This document shows, one piece after another, positions 47,313-55,757 of a stretch of DNA of 64,000 nt. Below the pieces are notes generated by a model. That model made no database searches, was not told the DNA's origin, and was given only the letters and a program-made list of their open reading frames with translations. A program made the translations under genes and the position numbers. Origin of the DNA: Candidatus Electrothrix rattekaaiensis (GTDB lineage Bacteria > Desulfobacterota > Desulfobulbia > Desulfobulbales > Desulfobulbaceae); NCBI GenBank assembly GCA_032595675.1, contig JAVQMD010000001.1, forward strand, positions 434,001-498,000, in the 5' to 3' direction. Position 1 is the stretch's first letter. Each line of letters begins with the position of its first letter.

Positions 47313-47753
47313 CTATCTATTTTCCTGCAATCGAAAACTGGCTGCAATCTTTTTCAGTATTGCCAGGACACCGGCATCCCTGCTGTAAGTACAAATTTGT
47401 TGCTGACTGACTGTCATGCAGGTTCCGTCCTCATCTTGGAATTGCCGGGGATTGATCCTTATCCAATTTGCCGAATCCTCCTCTTTACCAATCTGTTGCA
47501 GGTTAATAGTCCACATTCCTTCACCGGTTCCAGCAGATAAAGCTCCGGCAGTCTGATAAAGAAAGTCGTCTATAAGCTCCCACTCTGTCGGATAGGTAAA
47601 GAGAAAGCCGGACTTCGGGTTATTATACTCCTGCCATGCCGCTGGATTCTTATCTGTTCCTGAGTCAGCCAGCAGGAGGGAAGGGTTGAAGAAAAAAGAA
47701 CAAACTGCTACTGTAAGCAAGGCGCGACCAAAAAATAATGTTGACTTGTTCAT
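47313..47753 (-). CDS. Small secreted protein, PsbP/DUF1795-like
   Basis: 146 residues. A signal peptide (ALLTVAVCSFFFNPSLLLA) is followed by WQEYNNPKSGFLFTYPTEWEL, a pattern common to PsbP-like and DUF1795 lipoprotein-type folds, then MWTINLQQIG and two Cys residues (GTCMTV, QICTY) that may pair. Function unknown. It is convergent with the truncated radical SAM gene and about 120 bases downstream of the sigma-54 activator in the same direction. Confidence 0.6.
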   Translation of the reverse strand: MNKSTLFFGRALLTVAVCSFFFNPSLLLADSGTDKNPAAWQEYNNPKSGFLFTYPTEWELIDDFLYQTAGALSAGTGEGMWTINLQQIGKEEDSANWIRINPRQFQDEDGTCMTVSQQQICTYSRDAGVLAILKKIAASFRLQENR

Positions 47754-47872
47754 CAGAAACCTCTTTGTTTCGTTGCGCTAGTTATGCTGTTATGCTGTTA
47801 TGAAGGGATATATGATCCATGTAATGAATCCCATTGTACCCTGAAAGTCAACAGGAAATCTGTCCCTTTTTC

Positions 47873-49279
47873 CTACCTCCTAAACTCCTCCCGCTTCAGC
47901 CCATACTTCCGCATTAATTTATGCAGCTGCCGGGTGCTGACTCCGGCAGCCTCCGCGCTTCGGTTGATTTTTCCCTTCTTGCTGCTCAATACCTCCTTGA
48001 GGTAACAACGCTCAATCTCCTCAATTCCCCGCCTTCGTACTTCCGCTAGCGGAAGCATGGTGTCCATCTGGATTCGTGTCAGGGTGTCATCGTACACAAA
48101 GAGTTCTGCCGGAAAACTGTCCGGCAATAAAAGAGAAGACCGTTCAATGATGCAGGATCGTTCAATGATATTTTCCAGCTCACGGATATTTCCCGGCCAG
48201 GAGTATTTGAGAAAGGCATCAATAACCTGGGGATGGATATCAACAATCTCTTTTGCATACAAACGGTTGAATCGGCGGATAAAGCCCTCGGTCAAGCCGG
48301 GAATATCCTCTTTCCGGTCGCGCAGGGGCGGCAGTTCAATGGGAAAGACATTCAGGCGATAATAGAGATCGTTGCGGAATTTTTTTTCTTCACAGAGTTG
48401 TTTGAGATCTTCATTGGTTGCCGCGATAACCCGGACATTTACTCTGGTGTCCTGTTCACTGCCGACCCGTTGCAGTAAACCATCCTGAAGCACTTGGAGC
48501 AGTTTTATCTGGGCAGACGGTGTGATGGTGCCAATCTCATCAAGAAAGATCGTGCCGCTATTGGCCACCTCGAATCGACCCTGTTTTTTTTTTATCGCAC
48601 CGGTAAAAGCACCTTTCTCATGACCGAAAAGCTCACTCTCCAGCAGGGTATCGGGTATTGCCCCGCAATGGACACTGATAAAGGGTTCATCCCGTCTGTT
48701 ACTGTGTTTATGGATAAGCCCGGCCAGTACCCCTTTGCCTGTCCCGGTCTCGCCTGTGAGCAGCACCGTGCTCTTGGTAGGTGCCACAGCACGGACATCT
48801 TCAAACACCTTATTCATGGCCGGGCATTCAGTATGGACAAAAGGAGCTGAGTCCCGATCCCAGAACTGATCACGGAGATAGTCAAGCTCGGACTGAACCT
48901 GCTGAGAATCCTTCAGGTTGTTGATGATCAGGCGAATTTCATCGGCAATGACAGGGTACATAAGATAATCGCTGGCCCCCTGTTTTACCGTGGAGACAGC
49001 CTCTCGCAGCATTTCCTGAGAGGTCATGACCACGATATCCAGACTCGGGTACCGGAGCCAAAAGGGTTGCAATACCGCCTTGTAACCGCTTGCATTATTT
49101 TGAGCTGTGCGCCGGAGGATTTCCATGTCGACAAAGAGAAACTCACAGCGATGGGTGTTCAAGATGCTTAACGCCTCAACTAAAGACGAGCAGGCAAAGA
49201 TGCCTGCCTTTTCAATGCAGCTTTTTTCAAACACTGTCAAGACCTCATGGTCTCGACTTACAAGTAAAAAATTACGCAT
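47873..49279 (-). CDS. Sigma-54-dependent response regulator (NtrC family)
   Basis: 468 residues. A receiver-like domain (1-125) has LFVDMEIL with the phospho-acceptor Asp, but the usual N-terminal acidic pair is reduced to SRDHE. The AAA domain has GETGTGKGVLA, the sigma-54 contact loop ELFGHEKGAFTGA and GTIFLDEIGTI. A Fis-type helix-turn-helix is at the C-terminus (GKINRSAEAAGVSTRQLHKLMRKYGL). It should drive open-complex formation at sigma-54 promoters. A perfect -24/-12 site lies 220 bases away on the opposite strand, in front of a zinc-ribbon gene. Confidence 0.93.
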   Translation of the reverse strand: MRNFLLVSRDHEVLTVFEKSCIEKAGIFACSSLVEALSILNTHRCEFLFVDMEILRRTAQNNASGYKAVLQPFWLRYPSLDIVVMTSQEMLREAVSTVKQGASDYLMYPVIADEIRLIINNLKDSQQVQSELDYLRDQFWDRDSAPFVHTECPAMNKVFEDVRAVAPTKSTVLLTGETGTGKGVLAGLIHKHSNRRDEPFISVHCGAIPDTLLESELFGHEKGAFTGAIKKKQGRFEVANSGTIFLDEIGTITPSAQIKLLQVLQDGLLQRVGSEQDTRVNVRVIAATNEDLKQLCEEKKFRNDLYYRLNVFPIELPPLRDRKEDIPGLTEGFIRRFNRLYAKEIVDIHPQVIDAFLKYSWPGNIRELENIIERSCIIERSSLLLPDSFPAELFVYDDTLTRIQMDTMLPLAEVRRRGIEEIERCYLKEVLSSKKGKINRSAEAAGVSTRQLHKLMRKYGLKREEFRR

Positions 49280-49297
49280 GATTCACCATGAGAACAT

Positions 49298-49310
49298 GAA
49301 CTTCAAGTTC
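49298..49310. promoter_or_regulatory. Palindromic site GAACTTCAAGTTC, likely activator binding site
   Basis: GAAC-n5-GTTC palindrome just upstream of the activator gene start and about 190 bases upstream of the sigma-54 -24 element. A further GAAC half-site occurs at 49328-49331. The same half-sites recur at 49433-49445. Confidence 0.5.
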
Positions 49311-49432
49311 TTATTTTTTAATAGTAGGAACTGAAGATTCTCAATATCTTGCTGACGCTTGATATGCAAGCGTTAATTTTCATTTCCTTGCTTTTTTTAC
49401 ATGTACAGGTGTCCAGGATCGGGGATGTATAG

Positions 49433-49445
49433 GAACCTTGAGTTC
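49433..49445. promoter_or_regulatory. Palindromic site GAACCTTGAGTTC, likely activator binding site
   Basis: A second GAAC-n5-GTTC palindrome, about 55 bases upstream of the sigma-54 -24 element. Pairing of two such sites at enhancer distance fits binding of the neighbouring NtrC-type activator. Confidence 0.5.
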
Positions 49446-49497
49446 TTATTGTTGACGGATGATTTTTTTATTTCCTTTTGTAACGGCATGTTGACTG

Positions 49498-49515
49498 TTG
49501 GCACAGTGCTTGCTT
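49498..49515 (+). promoter_or_regulatory. Sigma-54 (-24/-12) promoter
   Basis: TTGGCAC AGTGC TTGCTT. The GG at 49500-49501 and the GC at 49512-49513 are exactly 12 bases apart, the defining spacing. The zinc-ribbon gene starts about 45 bases downstream. Confidence 0.88.
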
Positions 49516-49557
49516 AATAATAGATTAGGAATCTATTTTATTTGCTGAGGAGGCATT

Positions 49558-49740
49558 ATGAAAATTAAGAGATGTCCCGCCTGTGGTGGAAGAATCAATA
49601 TCTATTACGACCATGAGCCCGGTGACGAGGTTTACTGTGAGGATTGTGAAAAAGAATTTCAGTTGTTAAGGGTTGATCCTATCGTGTTGGAAGCCTTTGA
49701 TCATGATGAAGAATTTTATTTTGAAGAGGACGAATATTAA
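49558..49740 (+). CDS. LysW-like zinc-ribbon small protein
   Basis: 60 residues. A four-Cys zinc ribbon, CPACGG then CEDCEKEF, with an acidic C-terminal tail rich in Asp/Glu. Size and layout match LysW/ArgW amino-group carrier proteins, but the C-terminal EDWGE motif, whose last Glu carries the substrate, is replaced by FEEDEY. It therefore may not be a carrier and could be a regulatory zinc protein. Preceded by GAGGAGG and a sigma-54 promoter. The next gene starts 43 bases downstream. Confidence 0.75.
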   Translation: MKIKRCPACGGRINIYYDHEPGDEVYCEDCEKEFQLLRVDPIVLEAFDHDEEFYFEEDEY

Positions 49741-49783
49741 CCCGGAGGGTTACGCTCAGCAACTTTCTTCAAGAGGGGGAAGT

Positions 49784-50035
49784 ATGAGGAGTATTACTGT
49801 GACCGGAGTGCTTGTTGCCGATCAGTGGGAAGCTGACGGCAACATTGCCGATTTGGCTTTATTGACCGATGACGAGGAAAAATATCTCATCAGTCCTGGG
49901 GAGTTTGGCGAGGATTTTAACGCAGTGCTTCGGAAAAAAATTGAAATACAAGGGGTGCTGACGACCGGGGACCAGGAAAGGAGAATCCGTGTTCTGGATT
50001 ATCGTCCTGTTGTCCCGACAACGAGCTGGGCGTAA
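49784..50035 (+). CDS. Small hypothetical protein in the sigma-54 operon
   Basis: 83 residues from ATG 49784 (ribosome site AGAGGGGGA). Sequence blocks SITVTGVLVADQW, YLISPG, IEIQGVLTTGDQ and RIRVLDYRPV look like a small beta-barrel of OB type, resembling short nucleic-acid-binding or metal-protein maturation factors. No family recognised. Co-transcription with the zinc-ribbon gene is likely. Confidence 0.65.
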   Translation: MRSITVTGVLVADQWEADGNIADLALLTDDEEKYLISPGEFGEDFNAVLRKKIEIQGVLTTGDQERRIRVLDYRPVVPTTSWA

Positions 50036-50096
50036 AACTTGTCATAAGGAGCTACGGGCTCAAGCAGAAGAATTTTGAGGATCAGAATCAGGGACT

Positions 50097-50145
50097 GTAC
50101 TGCTTCGGCATGGCGGTTCTTTTTGGGAACTTGTCGAAGCAGTAC
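50097..50145. other. Long hairpin downstream of the sigma-54 operon
   Basis: GTACTGCTTCG (50097-50107) pairs perfectly with CGAAGCAGTAC (50135-50145). Inside is a second stem GTTC / GAAC. It may be a transcript-end structure or small RNA; there is no strong T run immediately after it. Confidence 0.5.
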
Positions 50146-50226
50146 GTATTCTTCGTTTTTTGAGGGAGTTAAAGCGAGATCTCTTCCAAGGAAAAAGCCC
50201 TTCCGTTAAGTTGCTGTGCTACCTGC

Positions 50227-50772
50227 TTATTCAGTAACTAATTTGTACAGTTTAGCGTCTTTATAGAGAGAATCCAGCAGTTTTATAAACAGATCAGCAT
50301 CCATGTTGCATTGCGTAGAAAACATTTCTTCGTATGCGATCAGGTCTCTTCGTTTGAGCACCGCGTCAGCATCCAGATTAAAGACATCCATCTGCCAGTC
50401 TGGGAATCCTCTTTTTACCACCTCTGTGTCGACAATCCGAGTGATTCGTGCATGGCGAGGATCCTGTTCAAGAACGGTCATGAGTTTTTCCAGGTTCTCC
50501 TGCATGCCTTCGAGTACCTGGAGAAAATTACCGTTATGATAGAACAGCACACCGGTAATGCCGAGATCGGGGTTGTTTTTGACGGATGATTTTTGGATCT
50601 TTATAAGATCTCTTCCGATATCCTTGTCCTTCCCGGTGTAGTCACTTATGTAAATTATCAGATGCATGAGTTCGTTATTCCAGGAATTGTTATTTTTTGA
50701 TTTGAGTAGTAAACGATCAACACCTTCATGGTCATCTCCCTCCTGCTCATTTTTGTTTTTGTTAAGGCTCAT
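50227..50772 (-). CDS. BLUF-domain blue-light photoreceptor protein
   Basis: 181 residues. The flavin-binding BLUF fold is evident from LIIYISDYTG (key Tyr, residue 41), VKNNPDLGITGVLFYHNGNFLQVLEG (Asn and the photoactive Gln), and FPDWQMDVF (the Trp/Met near the flavin). All light-cycle residues are present. A hydrophilic 35-residue N-terminal extension precedes the domain; Met36 is an alternative start. The last 35 residues are helical. No output domain is fused, so signalling is probably by protein contact. No partner is evident next door. Confidence 0.9.
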   Translation of the reverse strand: MSLNKNKNEQEGDDHEGVDRLLLKSKNNNSWNNELMHLIIYISDYTGKDKDIGRDLIKIQKSSVKNNPDLGITGVLFYHNGNFLQVLEGMQENLEKLMTVLEQDPRHARITRIVDTEVVKRGFPDWQMDVFNLDADAVLKRRDLIAYEEMFSTQCNMDADLFIKLLDSLYKDAKLYKLVTE

Positions 50773-50847
50773 GATGTTCTGAACCGGATATGAAAAAGGA
50801 TAGAGAAGAAATGAAGAGGTTGCAACCGGTTTTTCCTTTTTTCTTTC

Positions 50848-52533
50848 TTACCCCACCGCAACCGCTTCAAGCTCACTGCCGTCCGTGAGCAGCAGATAGG
50901 ATTTCAGGTTGCGCAGCCCCTGGATTTCTTCAAGGCGTAAATACTCTTCAACCTGTCTGATACCTTCTTCCTTTTTTTTTCGCCAAGCTCGGTTCCCGTC
51001 TTTCTTTTTACAGTATTTCAGCTCAAACAAAAATTGATGGTTAGCCTTGATCGGGTTTCGTTCCAACAGCAGGATATCCGGATAGCGCTTGTTCATTTCA
51101 GGCTCGCTTTTGATATAATAGGCTTTGGACTGATAGAGCAGGGTCAGCACGATCACCTTGATATGTTTTTCATCCATGTTCATGAAATCACGATTGGACA
51201 AAAGAGATAAAACCGTTTTTATCTCAACGGTCAGAGGGACGATATCTCCTTGCAGAGCCAGCTCTCTGACCGCCTTTTTCAGCCTGCCGCTGTTAATGGA
51301 TATCTGCGAACGCTGCTCCAGTTCAACCTTGAAATACTCGAAATAGAGGCGCATGATAACATGATTCGGGACAGTAAAGGCGGTCTCTTCCAAATCAGCT
51401 TCCAGGATGGTGATAAACCCCATAGAGAAGAGCAGGGTGATGAAATCATCGCGGTCGAATTTTTTTATAATATCAATCTTGTCTTTATACTCTGCCGTCA
51501 CCCGGCCAACAGAGAGCAGCCGCTCAAGCACTCGGTAGTTGCGTTCACAGTCTCCGATGGAGAAAAACTGAATAATCTTGCTGTAATCCGAGGCGATATT
51601 GGCATCCAGCATTCTTTTCGGGTATTGACAGGTCTCCAGGTCGAAATGTTTGGCAAAGTAGAGCACCATATCCGGGTTATAGACCCGTTCCGTACTGTCT
51701 TCGCTGAACAGATATCCATTATACCATCTCCTCATATCCTGCATGAGCTGATCCTGATCAGGCAGGCAGTCGGTTAGGTCGCGCAGAATCGTTGCTGTTT
51801 CGCTGTCAGTAAACCCGAGGGCCTCATTAAAATGTCGATGCTGGCTGATATTGTCGCCGATGTTAAAGCCGCTGGTCAGGCTGTCCAAGGTGATAGAGGT
51901 GATGCCGGTGATGAAGAAACGATCAACAATGCCTTCCATCGTGGCGGTCTTGATGGTTTCGTAGAAGCTGCGAACAAATCCTCCTTTGCCGATGATTTGT
52001 TTGTATAGGGTCAGATCATTACCGAGAACGGCATTGGCAAAATGGTCGTACTCATCAATCAGAATATAGATTTTTTGTTCTCTGATAATTTCAAAAAAAG
52101 CCTTCATCAGGGATGCCGGGGAAGGCTGAGATTCCATCAGTTGGATCGACTCGGTCTGATATTGATAATCCTCCAGAAAAATGCGCAGTCTCCTGGTCAC
52201 CTCAAAGGAAAAATCACGTTGAATGGTTTGTTCGTTTTCCGCGCTGATCCCGCTGAAATCCATGAACAGGATTTGATAGCTGTTTTTCAGGGGAGTCGGG
52301 GTGCTGCCGATAGAGAGATTAGCAAACAGGGTGTCGAATGTATCCCTATAGCGAATATCATAATAATACTGCATCGTGGAAAGAAAGAGGCTTTTGCCGA
52401 AACGACGGGGACGGAGCAAGATGTTGAATTTGCCCTGCTGTTCCAGTTTCTCTATGTATGCAGTTTTATCAATATAGAGGTAGTCCTGTTCAACGATATC
52501 TTTAAAATTGCTTAAACCGTAAGGGATTTTCAT
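50848..52533 (-). CDS. AAA-ATPase-like protein with C-terminal PD-(D/E)XK nuclease domain
   Basis: 561 residues. It starts MKIPYGLSNFKDIVEQDYLYIDKT, the standard start of this family, then RPRRFGKSLFLST (Walker A variant) and ILIDEYDHFAN (Walker B). The C-terminal domain ends with ILLLERN...FLFELKYCKK, the PD-(D/E)XK nuclease-like core. These proteins are very abundant in some sulfur-cycle bacteria and often occur in many copies. Mobile-element or defence roles have been suggested but not shown. The frame is complete. Confidence 0.85.
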   Translation of the reverse strand: MKIPYGLSNFKDIVEQDYLYIDKTAYIEKLEQQGKFNILLRPRRFGKSLFLSTMQYYYDIRYRDTFDTLFANLSIGSTPTPLKNSYQILFMDFSGISAENEQTIQRDFSFEVTRRLRIFLEDYQYQTESIQLMESQPSPASLMKAFFEIIREQKIYILIDEYDHFANAVLGNDLTLYKQIIGKGGFVRSFYETIKTATMEGIVDRFFITGITSITLDSLTSGFNIGDNISQHRHFNEALGFTDSETATILRDLTDCLPDQDQLMQDMRRWYNGYLFSEDSTERVYNPDMVLYFAKHFDLETCQYPKRMLDANIASDYSKIIQFFSIGDCERNYRVLERLLSVGRVTAEYKDKIDIIKKFDRDDFITLLFSMGFITILEADLEETAFTVPNHVIMRLYFEYFKVELEQRSQISINSGRLKKAVRELALQGDIVPLTVEIKTVLSLLSNRDFMNMDEKHIKVIVLTLLYQSKAYYIKSEPEMNKRYPDILLLERNPIKANHQFLFELKYCKKKDGNRAWRKKKEEGIRQVEEYLRLEEIQGLRNLKSYLLLTDGSELEAVAVG

Positions 52534-52822
52534 AATGATCCAGTTGCTGATTCAGTTGCTGATTCAGTTGCGTTGTCGGGAAAGGCCCTGGTGAGATTCC
52601 CGCTGTCGTTGCGCTGCTGTTGTGCTGTCGTTGTGCTGTGTGCCGTCATTTACTGACGACAAGGGACAAGAAGAACCCCTTGACGCACTCCGCCGCACCC
52701 TTTAGAATGTTTTTTTTCGGAGAAGCAGAGGTTATCGGCAAAGTATAGCATTATTCCTGCGACCGAGTAAATAATCAATCTCTAATCAATCTCTAATCAA
52801 GCCATAGCAACGGAGCCAATAT
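52534..52822. other. Divergent intergenic region
   Basis: About 290 bases. Short direct repeats CAGTTGCTGATT (near 52550) and TCAATCTCTAA (near 52777 and 52788) are present, with a few CTGTCGTTG-type repeats. No gene or clear promoter seen. Confidence 0.35.
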
Positions 52823-53845
52823 ATGACCGCCGACGTGACAGCAAGGACGGTTGACTTCAAGGTCGGTGAACGCAATGTCTTTTTTCATCTCCTCACCGCC
52901 TGTAATCTCGCCTGTCAGCATTGCTATATCAATCCTCCCCAACACGGAACAGCAACCCTGCCCGCAGAGACCGTGCTCAAATGGCTGCGTCTTTTTGCCC
53001 GCCCTGAAAAGGAGAGCAATCTGATCCTGCTTGGCGGCGAACCTACGCTGCACCCTGAGCTGGCTCGGATTATCCGGGCGGCCAAGTCCATGCGCTATGC
53101 AGTCACGGTGGATTCCAACGGCTATCTCTTTCATGATCTCCTGGAACGGATCAGACCGGCAGAGCTGGATTTTCTGAGCTTCAGCCTGGACGGACCTGAT
53201 GCGGCGGTCAATGATCCCATTCGCGGGGAGGGTGTTTTTGCGGTCTGCACGGAAAATATCCGTCAAGCTGTGGAGCTTGGTTTTCGCACCAGCCTGATTT
53301 ACACGGTCTCCTCCCGCAATATTGATCATCTCCATCGGATGCCTGCCTTGCTGGCGGAACTCGGAGTACGACGTTTCTTTATCCAGGTGATCGGCCTGCG
53401 GGGAAAACCCGCTGTTGCTTCCGCAGAAGGGGAACAATGGCAGGTTGAGCCGGGCCATTGGCTGGAGGTCGTGCCCGAGGTGGCGCAGCAGGCAGCTCGT
53501 GCCGGTATCCATGTCACCTATCCCAAGGTCTTTCTTGATCCAGAGGAGCCTTTTGCCTGCGCCGGTCGGGTGGCGGAGAATTATTTCATCTTTCCCAACG
53601 GCAGGGTCTATCGCTGCCCGCTCTGCGAGGATTATCCGATCCACAGCCTCTGTGTTGAGGAAGATCGGCTGGTTCAGCGGGAGGGCCTGTATGAAGATCG
53701 TTTCTTTGCCCTGGATATACCGGAAGGCTGCGTGATGAATAAACTCCTCCAACCTGATACCCTTGCGTATCACCCGGACGGCAGACCAAAACACCGCATT
53801 TCCTGCTGCATGTTGAAGCAGGAAATCCTGCCGCTGAACTCGTAG
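52823..53845 (+). CDS. Radical SAM protein with C-terminal auxiliary Cys cluster
   Basis: 340 residues. The cluster motif is C27-x3-C31-x2-C34 in LLTACNLACQHCYINPP. It has LILLGGEPTLHPEL (SAM-binding GGE) and FLSFSLDGPD. After residue 245 a second Cys set (FACAGRVAEN, YRCPLCED, HSLC, CVMNK, ISCCM) suggests a SPASM- or Twitch-like auxiliary cluster, as in peptide- or protein-modifying enzymes. The next gene, 34 bases downstream, encodes a TPR-methyltransferase, so the two may modify one target in turn. No small precursor peptide is visible. Confidence 0.88.
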   Translation: MTADVTARTVDFKVGERNVFFHLLTACNLACQHCYINPPQHGTATLPAETVLKWLRLFARPEKESNLILLGGEPTLHPELARIIRAAKSMRYAVTVDSNGYLFHDLLERIRPAELDFLSFSLDGPDAAVNDPIRGEGVFAVCTENIRQAVELGFRTSLIYTVSSRNIDHLHRMPALLAELGVRRFFIQVIGLRGKPAVASAEGEQWQVEPGHWLEVVPEVAQQAARAGIHVTYPKVFLDPEEPFACAGRVAENYFIFPNGRVYRCPLCEDYPIHSLCVEEDRLVQREGLYEDRFFALDIPEGCVMNKLLQPDTLAYHPDGRPKHRISCCMLKQEILPLNS

Positions 53846-53879
53846 AGACACTGAATACAATGACAGATACGATGATCCC

Positions 53880-55091
53880 ATGGAAGATATACAACAAATA
53901 TATACCCAGGCGGTTGCAGCCCATGAGCGCGGAGAGGTCGCTGAGGCTATAGAAGGTTACGGAAAAATTTTAGCCCAATTCCCGGATGCGGATGTGGTGC
54001 TCTATAATCAGGGTTTGGCCCTGTTTGACTCGGAGCGTTATGATGAGGCCGTCGCTGTCTTTTCCCGGGCAGCAGAACTGCGTCGGGATGATGCAGATAC
54101 TTGGTATAATCTGGGGCTGGCTCTGAAAAAGGAGCAGCGGCATTCCGAGGCAACAGATGCCTACAAGCAGGCCTTGGCTCTGCAACCGGATGACCCGGAT
54201 ATCCTGTTCAACCTTGCCAACTGTTGTCGGGAGAGCGGGGACAGGGAAGAGGCGGCGGTGTATTATGCCCGGCTGCTTGAGCTGGAACCGGATAATGTTT
54301 CGGCTCTGAATAATTTCGCCTACCTCTGCCATCTGCGCCATGATAATGCGCAGGCCGAGCAGTTGTATCTGCGGCTTCTTGCCCTGCAACCTGAGCATCC
54401 TGGTACCCGGCACATGCTGGCCGCCCTGACCGGCAAGTTCACAGGTACGCCGGAGAATGCCTATGTCCGCGATCTTTTTGATCAGTACAGCGACAGCTTT
54501 GAGCAGAGTTTGGTGGGAAAGCTGGGGTACTGCGTTCCAGAGCTGCTCTTTGAGCTGGCCTTCCGTACCTTTCCCGTACAGGGGATACAAAGCAGGAGGA
54601 TATATAAGCACTGTCTGGACCTCGGCTGCGGCACAGGGCTTGCTGGCAAGCTTTTCAGCACCTGTTGCCAGCGGCTGAGCGGGGTGGATCTGTCGGAGAA
54701 GATGATTGCCCGCGCTGCTGAAAAGGGTATCTATGACCGGCTTGTTGCCGATGATGTGGTGCATTTTCTTTGTGAAGATGGGCAGCAGTATGATTTGCTG
54801 GTTGCCGCTGATCTGTTCACCTATCTGGCTGATCTGGAACCGTTGCTCCATGCTGCTTTTCAGCGGACCGCAGCCGGTGGGATATTTATCTTTTCCACGG
54901 AACATGGCGAGAAACATCAGTGGCAGGTGCGACAAACCGGGCGTTTTGCCCATCGTCCCGAGTATGTGGTTGAGGTTGCGCAACGCAGCGGCTGGCAGCT
55001 TGTCACTTCCGAGGAGGCGGACCTGCGTCGGGAGGAGGATGCCTGGATACGGGGTGATCTTTTTGTTTTGATTAAAGAGGATGCTTCCTGA
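53880..55091 (+). CDS. TPR protein with C-terminal SAM-dependent methyltransferase domain
   Basis: 403 residues. The first 190 residues are tetratricopeptide repeats (YNQGLALFDSERYDEAVAVF, TWYNLGLALKKEQRHSEATDAY and similar). The second half is a class I methyltransferase with CLDLGCGTGLAGKLF (motif I) and SGVDLSEKMIARA. TPRs usually bind a partner or a peptide. It lies directly after the radical SAM gene on the same strand and is probably co-transcribed. Confidence 0.88.
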   Translation: MEDIQQIYTQAVAAHERGEVAEAIEGYGKILAQFPDADVVLYNQGLALFDSERYDEAVAVFSRAAELRRDDADTWYNLGLALKKEQRHSEATDAYKQALALQPDDPDILFNLANCCRESGDREEAAVYYARLLELEPDNVSALNNFAYLCHLRHDNAQAEQLYLRLLALQPEHPGTRHMLAALTGKFTGTPENAYVRDLFDQYSDSFEQSLVGKLGYCVPELLFELAFRTFPVQGIQSRRIYKHCLDLGCGTGLAGKLFSTCCQRLSGVDLSEKMIARAAEKGIYDRLVADDVVHFLCEDGQQYDLLVAADLFTYLADLEPLLHAAFQRTAAGGIFIFSTEHGEKHQWQVRQTGRFAHRPEYVVEVAQRSGWQLVTSEEADLRREEDAWIRGDLFVLIKEDAS

Positions 55092-55415
55092 TGCCTCATT
55101 CTTCTTTCCTCCTGTTCTTCTTCTCTTTTGCGGGTAGATAATACCCGCCTTGCGCTTTATGGTCGGGTAAAAGTTATCCGGCCCCTTTCTTTTTTTGGGT
55201 AAGAAGTCTCCTGAAACCATTGGAGAAAAATATATTCTCCGTCTTTACAAGCCTGTAAATCTGCGGTACGATATTTTTTCGTGCCACGAATTTCTTTTTC
55301 TTTGTGAGAACAGCATGTTTTTTGCAAGGTACATTGCACGAAATATCACCCTCCGCTGTGACAGCTCCCCGAGGACGGCTTTTTCCATGCTCCTGAACAG
55401 GAAAAGCGGCTCCTT

Positions 55416-55709
55416 GCTCTTTTCTTGCGAGTTGTTGCAGGAAGAAAGCGGCGGCTCGCAATTGTCCTGCCAAGGCTGGCAACTCAGTTGCGGGAGCCTG
55501 CAACTCTCTTGCGGGAGCTTGCAACTCTCTTGCGAGAGCTTGCAATTCAATTGCGGAGGCTCGCAACAAGCTTGCGGGGTCTTGCAACCTTCTTGCGGAT
55601 GCACGCAGGAAGCCTGCCAAAGGCCGCAACGAAAAAAGATGTCCTTGCAATTGAGTTGCAAGGGCTTGCAGGAAAGAATCCAGAACACGCAATGCAACAT
55701 ACGCCTGTG
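55416..55709 (+). repeat. 21-bp-period degenerate tandem array B
   Basis: GCAA or GCAG recurs at 55437, 55458, 55479, 55500, 55521, 55542, 55563, 55584, 55605, 55626, 55647, 55668 and 55689, 13 times exactly 21 bases apart; a GCTC fits at 55416. In the left-hand units examined (to about 55490) a second GC step sits 11 bases after the first. A typical unit is GGGAGC, TTGCAA, CTCTCTTGC. Register is kept while sequence drifts. All frames read as heptad repeats (GSLQLSC, LATLLRE, ARELQAP). The array ends about 50 bases before an AGGAGG-preceded small gene. Confidence 0.88.
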
Positions 55710-55757
55710 GCTTGAGAGCTGCGGCGTTTTCATACAACGAAACAGGAGGGCACCATC

